A stretch of 64,000 bases of DNA, taken from positions 98,165,307 to 98,229,306 of the forward strand of contig OZ010800.1 of NCBI GenBank assembly GCA_963932465.1, written 5' to 3'. Each line of letters begins with the position of its first letter. Positions within the stretch are counted from its first letter, which is position 1. Origin of the DNA: Maratus speciosus. Lineage: Eukaryota > Arthropoda > Arachnida > Araneae > Salticidae. Under the pieces are notes generated by a model. The model saw only the letters and a list, made by a program, of their open reading frames with translations, made no database searches and had not been told where the DNA came from. The translations under genes were made by a program, and so were the position numbers. Positions 1-11,105 of the stretch are shown here, piece by piece.

Positions 1-979
1 ATACGAAGAAGAATTAAGGGCGTATTACTTGTTACTGGTCAATTTTTTAATCGATGCGTATTTTTTTTTTTTTTATATAATATCATTAAACAGTGTATGA
101 ATTTATTCATAGAATTCAACCAAATTTTATGTGTAAGTTTTTAATAATGGACGGCATGTTCCAGTTGAAAATGGTGATAGTCCCCCAGAAGGGATTCGCT
201 GTGATAACGATTTTTGTGTGATTTCCTTTGCTTCATCTTAGTTCTTGAGTACAGCGGCTGCTCGTGCAGCGTCGAGTGTTTCGTATCCATCTAAATCGGA
301 AATTCTCAAGCCGCTGCCATACAAAATAATAAGGAAAATATTGATTTTATTAAAAAATATGATGGAGTATTTTCTCAGATTAATAAAATAAAGTAGAAAT
401 ATAAGAAGAAAATCAATGTCGGAGTAGTTGTGTTTAATACTAGATGCTTGCGCAGCGGCGCACATTGTGGCTTCTCTTCGTTTCTAAAATGCATAATAAA
501 AAAGGTATGCTTTTTGAAGCTCTAACCCGTATTAAATACAAGAAAATTTAGCGATTGGCGCATCCGAATAGTTTCGCACCATGAAAGCGCTCTTATGTTA
601 GCGATATCTGTCCACAGTATGTGTTTTTTGAAACACATATATATATTTCCTTCCTTGAATATTACCGTTATTTAATGGTTTATCCAAAATATATAAAATG
701 TCTTCATGTTTGTATATTACCAACGATATCTTTATCTAGAAGTTATGTATTTTTAGTTAATCGCATTCTTTCTTTACGCGTAGTGTTTTCAGCTACATAA
801 AAAAATTATTGGTAAAATACATGAGCATTTATTAAGTGTCTATTATTTAATGAATGCATTTCTAAATAAAATGAAACTTATATTTTACTATAGTAAGTCA
901 TTTTCATAGAGTATAATTAGTGAAAAAAATAACTGCGTACATTAATATGAATTAAAAAATCTTTTATATATATATATAT

Positions 980-1012
<33 letters not shown>

Positions 1013-1639
1013 ACCACAGTACATTAATTTTTTAAAACGTAAATTGGTTTTTAAAATTTTAGGATTTTTTACGGATAATAAGAAATAATAATTGTAATAC
1101 TAAAATAATTGGATGGATAATTTTTGTATCACGCATGTTGCAATATTTTAAAACACATTTTGATTCCCTTAACGAAAATCAGTTTACTTAAAAAACTTTA
1201 GAAACCTTGATTAAAATACTCAATTAAGCAAGGTTAATTGTTTTTTGGTTCTTAACCCTTTAAAACATGACCTACACAATTGCGTAGATAATCCAAAAGA
1301 GAAGAAAAAATAACATTTTCATCTTTTTGTACGATTAAAAGTCGAGCTTGCGACCACAGAATTGCTTGGATCCTTTCTTATCGTAACCTGGCGTCTGGTA
1401 TTTTCAAAAATACTTTTTCTGTCAAATATGATATGATTAAATACTTTTCTTTACTACTATATACAAAACTTTTCATTTCCACCAAAAATTTTTCGGTCCT
1501 AAAGTTTTATAATAAATCTCTAAGTGAAAGCATTCAACTTTTAATGTTTTCTCAGTTTTAATTAAAATTATGTCAATGCTACTACTAAGCGGTATGTTAT
1601 TATTTAATGTAGGGTTTATTATTGTTATTTAAGGGTATA
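1..1639. other. AT-rich stretch, no gene recognised
   Basis: Stop codons are dense in all frames and I recognise no protein family or RNA gene. The only structure is a (TA)n microsatellite at about 963-1012 and short A/T runs. One isolated TTAACCCTTT word occurs near 1254, but I found no inverted partner, so it is not called as an element. Confidence 0.6.
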
Positions 1640-1704
1640 ATTGCTGATTTTACAGTATTATACTAACATCCCAGCTGCAAGTACAATACTGTAAAATCAG
1701 CAAT
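1640..1704. repeat. 65-nt near-perfect hairpin
   Basis: The arms 1640-1664 and 1680-1704 are inverted repeats matching at 24 of 25 positions. They enclose a 15-nt loop that contains CCCAGCTG. The arm core TTTTACAGTATT and the CAGCTG word recur, in the same order, in the terminal repeats of the element at 36721-36960. That suggests a minimal derivative consisting only of transposon ends. The relationship is inference; the hairpin is seen directly. Confidence 0.85.
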
Positions 1705-1869
1705 TTATTTTTTGAAGTGTAAGAAGTCCGTTGTTATAGTGTGGAAAATTATGCACAACATGAAAAATCATTATATAAAACTCTTACAATGCATGATATT
1801 ATCTGTTACGAAGCGGGCGTTCATATTTAAAATGCGTTTCAGCTTAATTATGATCTGTCTGCACTACAT

Positions 1870-1913
<44 letters not shown>

Positions 1914-2151
1914 ATAATTGCGAAGGACTATCTTTCGAATATTACTCCAATTTACTGCCGTAAAATAATCGATTAACATTTAAAGAATAATTAATTTGAC
2001 AGAGTGAAGAATACTGCGATAGCATAAATAACAATATATATATTTTTAATTAATTGAGTCAACGTTTATTTTAAAAATTGAACAATTAAATATGATTGAG
2101 ACATTATAAATTATGAATTGTCTGAATTAGATATATATATATATTATACAC

Positions 2152-2185
<34 letters not shown>

Positions 2186-2314
2186 ATTATGGAGGGTTGA
2201 GGTCGGGAACGCTAAAAAAAGTTTAAAAACCTTATATGTATACATGTGTGTAAGCCTGTGTATCTGCTTATATATTGTATGGATATATATATAAAGAAAA
2301 ATAAAAATAAAAAT

Positions 2315-2345
<31 letters not shown>

Positions 2346-3205
2346 TTGGGTTATCATGCATTTAACATCATAAATTTTTCAAAAAATTTCACATATTGGT
2401 ACATAATACAAGGCTATATTGTACTATCTCAAAATAATCGTCATTGCTTTTCAAATGTTATTTATATACTCACTTTTTATTCTATAATATTTGTTTTTAA
2501 ACTAGTTAATTTAATCAATGCCCGTTTATATGTATATATATATATATATTTATTTATTTATTTATTTTGTTTTATATTTACTCAGTACTTATTAAGTTTA
2601 TTCATATTTTTCTATTCTACTTTAAATAAATGTTAATCTAAGTCATTTCTTGATTTCTTCAATTAATTTTATTTCTTTTTTGGGTATAGATGGCAGCACT
2701 AAACATTTTTGTTAAAAACCTAATTACATTATAGTTTTACTTTTTCACACCAGTTGGCAGCAATGTTTTGGTTTTCAGCAAGTGCTTCCTACATGTTCCA
2801 CTAGTCCTAAATCTGTTTGCATCCTCACATGCTTTAATATACTAAGTCAACTTTCTGAAGTTTTGGATCCTAGTACGTAATTAATGTATTGTCCTCTAAT
2901 AATTTTTAATATCCTGTGTGAGGTGTATCTTTCTTTATATCTCTTGGTTTTTTATCATTTATTTTCTTTTATGATGCGCTATTAGGAAGTATATTTTGTC
3001 ATTTTAGGCTTAATGCCCATAAAATTGGATGAAATAACGCATCTTCACTATGAATTATCCTACAAGCTCCTCTGATGATTCTGTGGGTTATTCATAGTTT
3101 CTTATTTTACATTATGGTTTCCTATGTTCATATCTTGTCCATCTTTATAATTTTACCATTTTTTCATATATTTGTGATTGCATCTTTATTTTATATACAT
3201 ATATA
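1705..3205. other. AT-rich stretch with microsatellites
   Basis: No gene is recognised. The stretch holds a 38-nt poly(A) run at 1874-1911, (TA)n near 2131-2181, an AAAT/AATA-type simple repeat at about 2298-2345, and (TA)n/TTTA repeats near 2533-2566. From 2640 to 3200 I see nothing distinctive. Confidence 0.6.
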
Positions 3206-3210
3206 AACTA

Positions 3211-3250
3211 GGGGGCCATGCGAGCTATACCCGCCAACACCCGTTCAGAT
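3211..3250 (+). repeat. Dispersed repeat head, copy 1
   Basis: A short GC-rich block in AT-rich DNA with the layout GGGGG, CGAGCTA, CGCCAA, ACCGTTCAG or CCCGTTCAG. The same layout recurs at 23800-23850. It is probably the end of a dispersed mobile element whose class I cannot assign. Confidence 0.45.
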
Positions 3251-3398
3251 TTCGCAGCCCTTATAAACATAGTAGGGTCATTCCATGAGAAACGGACAAA
3301 ACATCCCGCACGTGATACTTACATAAATACCTATCTTTATTAACTTATATGTTGTTAAAAATTCAAATTAAAAAACCCCTATATTTCCATATAAGCAT

Positions 3399-3433
<35 letters not shown>

Positions 3434-3465
3434 ACGTTACAATAGCATTGTTAAAATAGCAGTAA

Positions 3466-4689
3466 TATACATGGTGCATAGGAAAGTCCCTTTAACCTGA
3501 AAATACCTGCGAACGGAGAGAACTACAGCTATGCAAGTGAGGTAACGGTATAGTAAAGCGTCTACACCCGATTTAATGCAAACGACAGCAGCGATCCTAG
3601 TTGCGAAATTTGGAAGATAGCCTTTGCAAATCGAAAACGAAAAGAGATAGAGCAATATTTCCAGTTAGAAAGTTTTAGAGCATCAATCAGTTAGTACGAA
3701 ACGACATTTGGTTTACATGGATAATATATACCTCCGCCTGTATATACCCAAAAATATCCGAAATCGATGCACTTGTGTAAACATTTGAATGGAATAGCCA
3801 GAAGTGTGCAAAAATACGCACAATTTATTGTATAAATATGTACTTATCTCAATACATTTTGATAACATCACACAAAGAAACAAAAAAGACAAACTGTCTC
3901 ACAGTGATAAAATTTAATATTCAGTATGTTCGAAAAGTTCGCCATTGCTCACGATACACATTTGTATTCGTGAGAGTAATTCTGCATGCACATTTCTCAG
4001 CATACAATGCCTGTTGCAAGCCTCTTCAATGCGACGACATAGATTTAACCCTTTCAAGGGCAGTGGCTAGACGGTCTAGCCGAACTAATTTTATTTCCAA
4101 AACTGACAAATGGTACCAAGAATATTTTAATAAAATCTTGCTTTCGTAATGAAAGGGAAAATTAGCGGGTTTTATTTTTTAAGAAATTCGTTTGAATATT
4201 CTGGTGTCACTCAATTATATCGTCCTTTTACTAACAGAACTCTTCTGCCCCTGAAAGGGTTAAACTAAAATTTTAAATGCATTGGAAATAAATTCTTTAT
4301 AGTCATTACAGTACAGTACAACGTCACAATCTGCAATTACGCACTGCTACATTTCCGAAATGTATGTATGCAAAGTAGAATCGTCGCTCATCGATTTCGG
4401 ACATTTTTGGGTATACAGGCGACGATTTATCTTATCCGTGTGAACCAAATGTCGTTTCGTACTGATTAATTGATGCTCTAAAACTTTCTAACTGGAAATT
4501 TTGATCTATCTCTTTTCATTTTCGATTTGCAATGGCTATCTTCTAAATTTCGCCACAAGGGCGCTGCTGTCGTTTGTATTAGGTTGGGCGTAGTCACTTT
4601 ATTATACCTTTATCTCACTTGCATAGCTGTAGCTCTCTCCGCTCGCAAGTATTTTCAGGTTAAAGGGACTTTCCTATGCACCCTGTATA
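3466..4689. mobile_element. Foldback TIR element, about 1.2 kb
   Basis: The arms at about 3468-3780 and 4383-4689 are inverted copies of each other at roughly 85-90 percent identity by eye. The right end reads CCCTGTATAG and the left end starts TATACATGGTGCATAGG, the inverse with one change. Two small translated frames on opposite strands, inside the arms, give nearly the same peptide only because the arms are inverted copies; neither is a gene. The element carries no recognisable transposase. Its loop is occupied by the MITE at 4045-4263. TA next to both ends fits a Tc1/mariner-type insertion, but the superfamily is inference. Confidence 0.8.
4045..4263. mobile_element. piggyBac-type MITE, 219 bp
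   Basis: The left end reads TTAACCCTTTCAAGGGCAG, and the complement of the right end reads TTAACCCTTTCAGGGGCAG. That is 18 of 19 matching positions, with TTAA at both outer edges as expected for piggyBac target duplications. There is no coding capacity. Internal words (AATTTTATTTCC, GGTGTCA) are shared, in opposite orientation, with the MITE at 45230-45413, so the two belong to one family. Confidence 0.8.
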
Positions 4690-5431
4690 GAAAAGCTGCT
4701 CCACACTTGATATGGAATAAACCTTTAATAGGTTTAAACATATCATTATTTTAAACCCTAAACCCTAGTAAGCTGTCCGTTTTTAATAAATAGCAAATAA
4801 TAAAAAATAATAGATAATAAAAATCTCCACATATTAAATACTAGAAATAAGTAATGTGCCCGTTTCAGGTCCAATGCATCAAAAACTGACGACTCCGTGC
4901 GACACCTCATAAATACCTATATCTATTGACTTATAAATTGTTAAAACAGAAACTATACATTAAAAGCAAGGATGTCACAGGCGACTATTTGTATATTCTG
5001 TTCGCGCCACTATTTAAAAAAAAAATACATTTTGTACTATATTTCTCTTGCAAATGTTGTCAAAGCGTATGCTAAGGATTTTTGTTTTGAAAAAAGTGGT
5101 GTAAAATAGAATTAAAAAATAGTCACTTGTGGTAGCCTTGTAAAAGTAAAAAACACACCTCTAGATTTTCATATTTGAATGGTTGTTTTATTTTGTTCAT
5201 ATAATAACTTTGTTAAAACAGCAAAAATATGTAGAAAAGCTGTCCCACACGTGAAATGGTGTGACGCAATATTGTGTACCGTTTAACAATAGAACGTCCG
5301 TTTGTGTCATTTGGACACCAAACCAAATTTAGCGTTATCTCTCTATCACATTTTTTCACATAAATTGTTCAAATTCAGTTACTTTTAATCATTTTATGTA
5401 AAAAACTAACTGTCGAAATTTTTATTGTGCG

Positions 5432-5467
<36 letters not shown>

Positions 5468-6150
5468 TTTAAGTTATAGCTAAATGCTAAATTCACCTAG
5501 AAAGTCCGCCGGTGTTATTTCGACACCAAGCAGAAAATTAACAAATATGGGTGTCTTTTTTCTAGTTCATGTGACCTTGATTTAACTCTCTTTCAGTTAC
5601 AGAATGTCTATTATAACCGGCTGGCCCGGATTTTCCGTTTCTTGAAATCAAGTTAAAATAGCTGTAGACAAAAATATTTTAAACAGAATTTTATTTTGAA
5701 CCATATATAGAAAGAAGTGATATTAAAGATATTATAGCATGAAACTGCGATTAATAAATATATTTATCCTGGAATTTACAAGCATTCCTATAAAAATACA
5801 GGAAAACTCTCGGACGGTGAAAGGGTTATACTTTGCACCCCTAATAAAGGGCGGAAATAGTTTATTCCATTTCAGGCGATTAAATGTCTCCAGTTACTTT
5901 CTTTGTCTTTATTACAATATTTGAAAGCATTTTATTCCTGAGAGATATTTTATACTTTCAGAATTTTTTTTTTTTTTTCGAAATTATGCACTGCAAAAAA
6001 GATCTCATTTCCCAAGAAATTGGAAATCTATTGAGAAAATTGCCCAAAATGAATCGGATATTTATGACCTTTCGAACTTAGTGACTTCTTTCCTTATTTG
6101 GAGAAAAATGAATCTCGACCGAATGTTAAACGATAGCAGAATTTGTAGTT
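4690..6150. other. AT-rich stretch, no gene recognised
   Basis: It contains a 31-nt poly(T) run at 5436-5466. A diverged copy of 3314-3380 occurs at about 4905-4965, so the same old repeat lies on both sides of the foldback element. A TTAACTCTCTTTCA-like word lies near 5583 and GTGAAAGGGTTA near 5818. These may be decayed piggyBac-type ends, but the match is too weak to call. Confidence 0.4.
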
Positions 6151-6159
6151 CTAAAACTA

Positions 6160-6505
6160 ATGGAACCATATAAAAATATAGGTCATAAAGTGGCAGTTGA
6201 TATTTCATTTTACTTCACTGGAAGTAACAAAATATCTGATAAAATGCAAAAGAAGTGTGGCAGAAACTTTGAATCGAGGTCGAAGAAGAATTCCAGATAG
6301 CCTGAAAAATGAAAAATATAGTCTTTATTCCACGAATATATAAAAATACGAAACTACCGGTAACATACTTACTATAAATCAAGGGAAAAAAATAAAGAAA
6401 ATAATTATACTGAGCACACTTCATTCAAACGTTACAACTGCAAGTAATGAAAAGAAAACACCAGAAATTGTAACATTCTAGAATAAATTTGTAAATAAGG
6501 TATGT
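6160..6505 (+). pseudogene. piggyBac transposase fragment, broken
   Basis: Plus-strand translation in two successive frames gives blocks typical of piggyBac (PGBD, DDE_Tnp_1_7) transposases. They are EPYKNIGHKVAVD, then NRGRRRIPDSLK, then IILSTLHSN, and finally TASNEKKTPEIVTF. In intact relatives these follow each other in this order in the second half of the catalytic domain. Here they are separated by a frameshift near 6265-6290 and by in-frame stops near 6300, 6343 and 6480, so this is a dead copy. The N-terminal half and the cysteine-rich C-terminal domain were not found next to it. Antisense frames over this stretch are shadows. Family assignment is from remembered family motifs; fragment and breaks are read directly. 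Confidence 0.85.
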
Positions 6506-6828
6506 ATCTGATATAAAATATTTAACATAATGTTAACTTGTGCTTAAATATTATAATGTGAAGAAAATTAACAGATTTATTTCACTTTTTTAAATATTTT
6601 TGTTACCTTTTCTATAAGTCTGAAATTTAATATCATTTAATAGATTTTACTATCATTGGTCTTTTGTGCAAATTTAAATATATATTCATAATTGAAATAC
6701 AATGATCCAATACAGTGTTCAAATATAATTCGTAGCGTCCATTTCATCCATTTTGCATAATTTAATTAGTGGTGTCGAACTGACATCATACGCTGTTTTA
6801 GGATGTCGAAAATGTCGGACGTTCTAGT

Positions 6829-6870
<42 letters not shown>

Positions 6871-6871
<1 letters not shown>

Positions 6872-7373
6872 ATTACAATGTTTGGAAGATTGAACGATAT
6901 CTGCAGCTTTTGAGCGTGCCGAAGGACTGTCCTCTAATTTGCGTAATACTGCTTCTTCAACTTCTGGATTTCTGCAATATCTTGCAGTGCCCTTATCACA
7001 CCTGGACGCAAAAAAAAAAAAAAAAACGATCCACTCGCGCACAACTTCCAAATATTCAAGGCTCCGGCATAATCCTACCTGGGACTGGTTCAATCTAAAT
7101 CTTTTGAGCAGCCACTCCATTTCCTACCTCAATCTCATACAAGAAATGTATGTCGGCAAATTCCGCATTGGTTTAATAATCCATGTTGCTCGAAATCAGT
7201 GCGGAAAATGACGATTCAAGCCGACGTAGAGAATTCATCTGCTGCTATCAACAGCGCCCTTTACTGCCTTAACACTACATTTCCGCACATATATTCCTAT
7301 CGAAATCTGCTTATTTAGACCCCCTCTACTTGTATTTAAATTTTTGACATATAGTTCTGAACCACCCTGTATA
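6871..7373 (-). pseudogene. DUF4817-type transposase N-terminus, broken
   Basis: Read on the minus strand, the element starts at 7373 with the arthropod transposon end word TATACAGGGTGGTTC. Its translation then shows AEFADIHFLYE and GNGVAA (about 7130-7190), followed after a 16-nt T-run by RNPEVEEAVLRKLED (about 6910-6960). These are the helix-turn-helix N-terminus (DUF4817 type) and the following linker of IS630/Tc-like transposases common in arthropods. Two in-frame stops and the T-run break the frame. The copy stops at 6871 against a 38-nt A-run, so the catalytic DDE region is absent. Family by recalled motifs; the truncation is seen. Confidence 0.75.
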
Positions 7374-8300
7374 CAAGGGTAGAATTAAAAAAAAAAATCC
7401 GTTTTAAATAATTTCACTTTTCAATTTCAATTTGAAAATTAAGACAAAATAAATCTAATATATATTTTTTAATTTTGCTGGAAAACACAATTTAATCGCA
7501 ATATTGTTTCACTGTCGATGGAAATAAAAGTTATTTGAAAATAACGAAAATATCTAATAATCCCTATAGATTTTCCCTGTTCTCCCCTTTTTTCCCATAA
7601 AAAAGGGGAAAATTTTGTTGGAATCATTAATGAAATGTCATTAAAATTAGACAGAAAAATTAATATATCGAAAACTAATTCAAATTTTAAAATTCTAATA
7701 CTAGTTTTATTTCTTCTGGACCAATATGGAAATTCGGTATTAATGTCACAGCATAACATTTTATATTTTGGGAGACATAGGTGTGAAACGTAATCAATCC
7801 TTTAATTATTTTTTTTTCATAAAATCGTTTCACAAATTCGGTTCATTAGGACTTTATTTATACTAGGGGATCGTACCCGGGCTTCTCGGGTTAAAGAATA
7901 TAGGTGAAATCCTTTTTTTAAATTAAAAACTAATAATTTTTTTATATTCCATAATATTTTTAGATTGACAACTTACATTAAAAAAGCATTTTTCATTTGG
8001 AAAATACGAATTATACAATCAAATAATTTTTTTTTAATTTATCAAAAGCGATATTTTCTTATTAGCCGCATGCTAAGAGTTATTTGCCAAGATTTTGCTG
8101 CTTATGGAATCCTTTTATATTCTGATAATTTCAGAGCTTATACATGTCTGGTAAATTTGTGTTTTATTTATATTATTTTATTTATTTATTCATAGAGAAT
8201 TTTTTTTAATGGATATTAGCCGTAAGAAAATGATGAAGTCTGTATTTTGTTTTAAGGGCAAACGGATTAATCTTTCGTAATCGAGCTCCGCGCGATATAG
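7374..8300. other. AT-rich stretch, no gene recognised
   Basis: No family is recognised in any frame. A small GC-richer block near 7862-7895 (GGGGATCG, CCCGGGCTTCTCGGG) may be the head of another dispersed repeat. Confidence 0.4.
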
Positions 8301-8309
8301 ATAAATTAA

Positions 8310-9445
8310 AAAATATTTCATGCTTAAAAATTGTTTTTAAAAGTATAGACAATCAGTAAACTGAGATGGACTTTGCAAAGTTATTCCATTTAAAAAAAAT
8401 CCTATTTGGGGATCTAAAAATTTAAATTGTACGATTATAAATATGTTAGATTTGTTGTTTTTTCAATATTATTCTTTTATTTGTTTATAAAAGAAGAATT
8501 AATTTCGTTAATTTGTCTTTCACAAATATGTTAGATCGGTGTTTTTTTTAATATTATTCTTTTATTTGTTTATAAAGGAAGTATTAATTTTGTTATGCAA
8601 AAATAGTCAGAAACAAATGCTGAAAAATGTTTGTTGCTTTATGTGAAAAATGTTTATTATTATCATGTATTGAAACCGGCACGTGATAAGATAAACTTAA
8701 AAAAAATCATGCTTAAAAATTATTTTAGAAAATATAATACATCAGTCAATTAAGATAAAGTTTTTAAACAAATTGCATTTGAAAGTAAATTTTTTCTCTA
8801 TGCGACGGAAATTGAAAATGTAACGATGGTCAGAAGATTGAAAAATATACTTTATAACGATACTCTAAATTTTTGTAAAACATTGCGTTTTATCAGTGTG
8901 TGATTTCGATTACATTATTTTTTAATGTGAAGCATTTTCACCTGTGAAGAATTTCAAAGCAGCTGGGCTGTAAAAATGACGCACTTCTACAAAACATAAT
9001 TCAGGTTTAAGAAATAAAATACACGTTTTTTTATAAAATGACGTCATTTGCATCCGCTAAAGCAATCCACTTTTACAATCCAGTTTTAAACTTCGTCTAT
9101 AGAAAAGTGTGCATATTACGCCATTATCACAGAATAACAGACAATATTCTTGACATAGCCCATATTTTAATTTCAACCTTTTTTTTTAGGTTTTATGAGA
9201 AAATGGCAACAGAAAGATATCTCCTATTTTCGACTATTTTCCGTTTACTTTCGATGACTTTCAATGAAATGAGGTACCTTTTGTTGCCACGATAAGAAAA
9301 ATGTTATTAAAAACTACAAAAATATTAATATCTGAAAAATAAATTGAGATACAGTTTTCAAACAAATTGCATTTAAAAGAGTATTTTTTTCCTTATACGA
9401 CGGTGTAAAAATTTAAAATATGCGATGTTTAGGAGTTTAAAATTT
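8310..9445. repeat. Three diverged repeat units
   Basis: A module of about 130 bp appears three times in the same orientation: about 8310-8440, 8708-8830 and 9302-9445. It holds ATGCTTAAAAATT, then an AACTGAGAT or AATTGAGAT word, AAATTGCATTT and an ACGACGG or GCGACGG word. In addition, 8440-8510 and 8524-8590 form a direct duplication with an 84-bp period, centred on TATTATTCTTTTATTTG. No coding potential is visible. It is probably the decayed non-coding tail of an old element. Confidence 0.6.
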
Positions 9446-9687
9446 TGCAGTAGAAAAATTGCAAATCCAAAATTTTATTTCAAATTTCAAAGTGTTGCCA
9501 TTCGTAAAATGACGTATGCGTTACGCACAGATATGTTTGTCCTTTATAATATAGATAGGGTAGGCGTGAAATGTAGTCGTTTCATAAAATCATTTCATAT
9601 ATTCGTTTTATTAGGATATTATATATATATGGTAGATATATAACTTTCTGCTATATCATAAATGGCAAGTTATGTTTAATTATTAGG

Positions 9688-10130
9688 TTAAGTTGTGTTT
9701 AATTATTGGTTCCTACCTATAAAAACTGTTTTGATGAGGCCTATAGATGTCCTTGAAGGATAGACTTGCAGTAAAGCTAGAAATCCTACATACACAAATT
9801 TCAGGTTGTGTAATATTTAAACGGAAATTCTGACTGTAAAATAGTCAATGAAATATCGTATTCATTTTAAAATATATCTCCAATGATATGACACACAATA
9901 TGGTGCGTAATTTTTTTTTTTCGTCTCTACCGCCGTTTTGTATTTTACGGCAGCCATTTTAAATTTATAAAAACAAAACCTATCCTATAACCATCGGTGA
10001 TTAAGACGAATTGATAGAGACCTCATTCATAAAAATCCATCCAGCCATTGGGATGTTTCGAGGGTATAAAGAAATCAACATACACAGATACACGTGAAAC
10101 ACCTAACCCTTCTTCTCAGTCGGGTAATAA
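9688..10130 (+). repeat. LINE-tail-like repeat, copy 1
   Basis: The 443-bp sequence recurs in the same orientation at 11106-11552 with about 85-90 percent identity. It ends in a phrase typical of arthropod non-LTR retrotransposon 3' regions: a CATCCAGCC word, then GTTTCGAGGGTATAAAGAAAT, a CATACACAGATAC stretch and CAGTCGGGTAATAA. It starts TAAGTTGTGTTTAATTATT, and a diverged duplicate of that word lies just upstream at 9668-9690. There is no open reading frame. The retrotransposon-tail assignment is inference from the phrase only. Confidence 0.7.
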
Positions 10131-10201
10131 TAAAAACTAATCGCTTTATAGATTGTTTTATTCGCTAGATATCAAATCTATATTAAAATATTACATCCAC
10201 T

Positions 10202-10216
10202 TCAATCGAGGCGTCG
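10202..10216 (+). repeat. SINE target-site duplication, left
   Basis: TCAATCGAGGCGTCG, 15 bp, is repeated exactly at 10454-10468 on the other side of the SINE. The sequence belongs to the start of the tRNA-Leu-like gene, so the SINE landed at its 5' end. Confidence 0.85.
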
Positions 10217-10453
10217 CCCCACCAGTGGCCGAGAGGTTCTGCTCCCGAAGCTAGTAGACGGGAGGTGCTGGGTTCGATCCCAATCGCGCCCGTCGGCCTA
10301 ATCGTTCGGAGTTTTCGTGGTTTTCTTCGAACCTTGGTTCTCCAAGCGTTAATACGGGTTAGGTTCCCTTAGAAAGACCTCCACGGAAGGCACCCCCCTT
10401 AGGGCCTATATCCCACTTGCTGATAATTGGCCGACATAAATACAACCAACCAA
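10217..10453 (+). mobile_element. tRNA-derived SINE, copy 1
   Basis: The head carries RNA polymerase III promoter boxes. Box A is AGTGGCCGAGAGG (10224-10236) and box B is GGGTTCGATCC (about 10269-10279), at tRNA-like spacing. The body contains CTAATCGTTCGGAGTTTTCG, TTCCCTTAGAAAG and the end word ATAATTGGCCGACATAAATA. Two further copies with the same body are at 52887-53132 and 55501-55717. Exact 15-bp duplications flank this copy, so it is a recent, complete insertion. Its insertion point is within the first bases of the tRNA-Leu-like gene. Confidence 0.9.
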
Positions 10454-10468
10454 TCAATCGAGGCGTCG
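10454..10468 (+). repeat. SINE target-site duplication, right
   Basis: Exact repeat of 10202-10216. It overlaps the first seven bases of the tRNA-Leu-like gene (10462-10468). Confidence 0.85.
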
Positions 10469-10543
10469 TGGCCGAACGGTCTAAGGCGATGGTTTAAGGC
10501 AACAGTCTCTTCGGAGACGTGGGTTCGAATCCCACTGCTGCCA
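10462..10543 (+). tRNA. tRNA-Leu(AAG)-like gene, probably pseudogene
   Basis: This 82-nt sequence aligns by eye to eukaryotic tRNA-Leu. It has the D-arm GCC...GGC, a long variable arm TCTC-TTCG-GAGA, a perfect T-arm GTGGG-TTCGAAT-CCCAC and a box B GGTTCGAATCC. The anticodon loop TTAAGGC gives anticodon AAG. A TTTT terminator lies at 10553-10556. Weak points: the acceptor stem has one mismatch (T5-C68) and two wobbles, and the anticodon stem has two mismatches. These suggest relaxed constraint. The SINE separates the gene from its original upstream sequence. It could still be transcribed from its internal promoter; function is doubtful. Confidence 0.8.
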
Positions 10544-11105
10544 AAATAAAGATTTTGCTAATAATATTCTTTTTTCCCGTAAAAGCCAATAAATTAAGCA
10601 GTTTCCATTTAAAGATTTCTTTTCGAGATATGCAAAATATTTTGGCGATAATTAAAACTCATTTCAGAAGAATAATTTTATTCCTCGTTCAAAGTGGCTG
10701 AATGAAGAAATTTAATTTTTAAATTATCATTTATTAAAATATTCAAGATCATAGGTTATTTTCAAACCATGTTACAATAACAGAAGATTCTAATGGACAT
10801 TTTTAAGGTGAAAGAAAATCACGTGTTCTAAAATTGTGCATGCATCAGCATAATCACGGGCTGAACAGGTCCCGTGTTGCAGTTCGCGGCAAAAATTATA
10901 AAAATACAGATACGCCAGATAATTGTATTGATGTAAATGAATTTTTTTTAAATGTTTAATTTTAATTTCTTGTAATAATATATTAAATTAGAAAAATAAA
11001 AAAAACTCGACAGCGTAAAAAGCGAACTAATTAATTATTTCTCATGAATATTAAACTATTTTTTATATTACTTACCTTTTTTTATTTACTTGTATTGATG
11101 ACTTT

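Noticed and set aside
1712..1963. Frame with a long poly-lysine run
   Set aside because: The lysines are a 38-nt poly(A) tract; no other coding sign.
3437..4754. Two small frames on opposite strands giving nearly the same peptide
   Set aside because: They lie in the inverted arms of the foldback element; the similarity is of DNA, not of genes.
6215..6424. Minus-strand frame over the piggyBac remnant
   Set aside because: The plus strand carries recognisable transposase blocks; the minus frame is a shadow.
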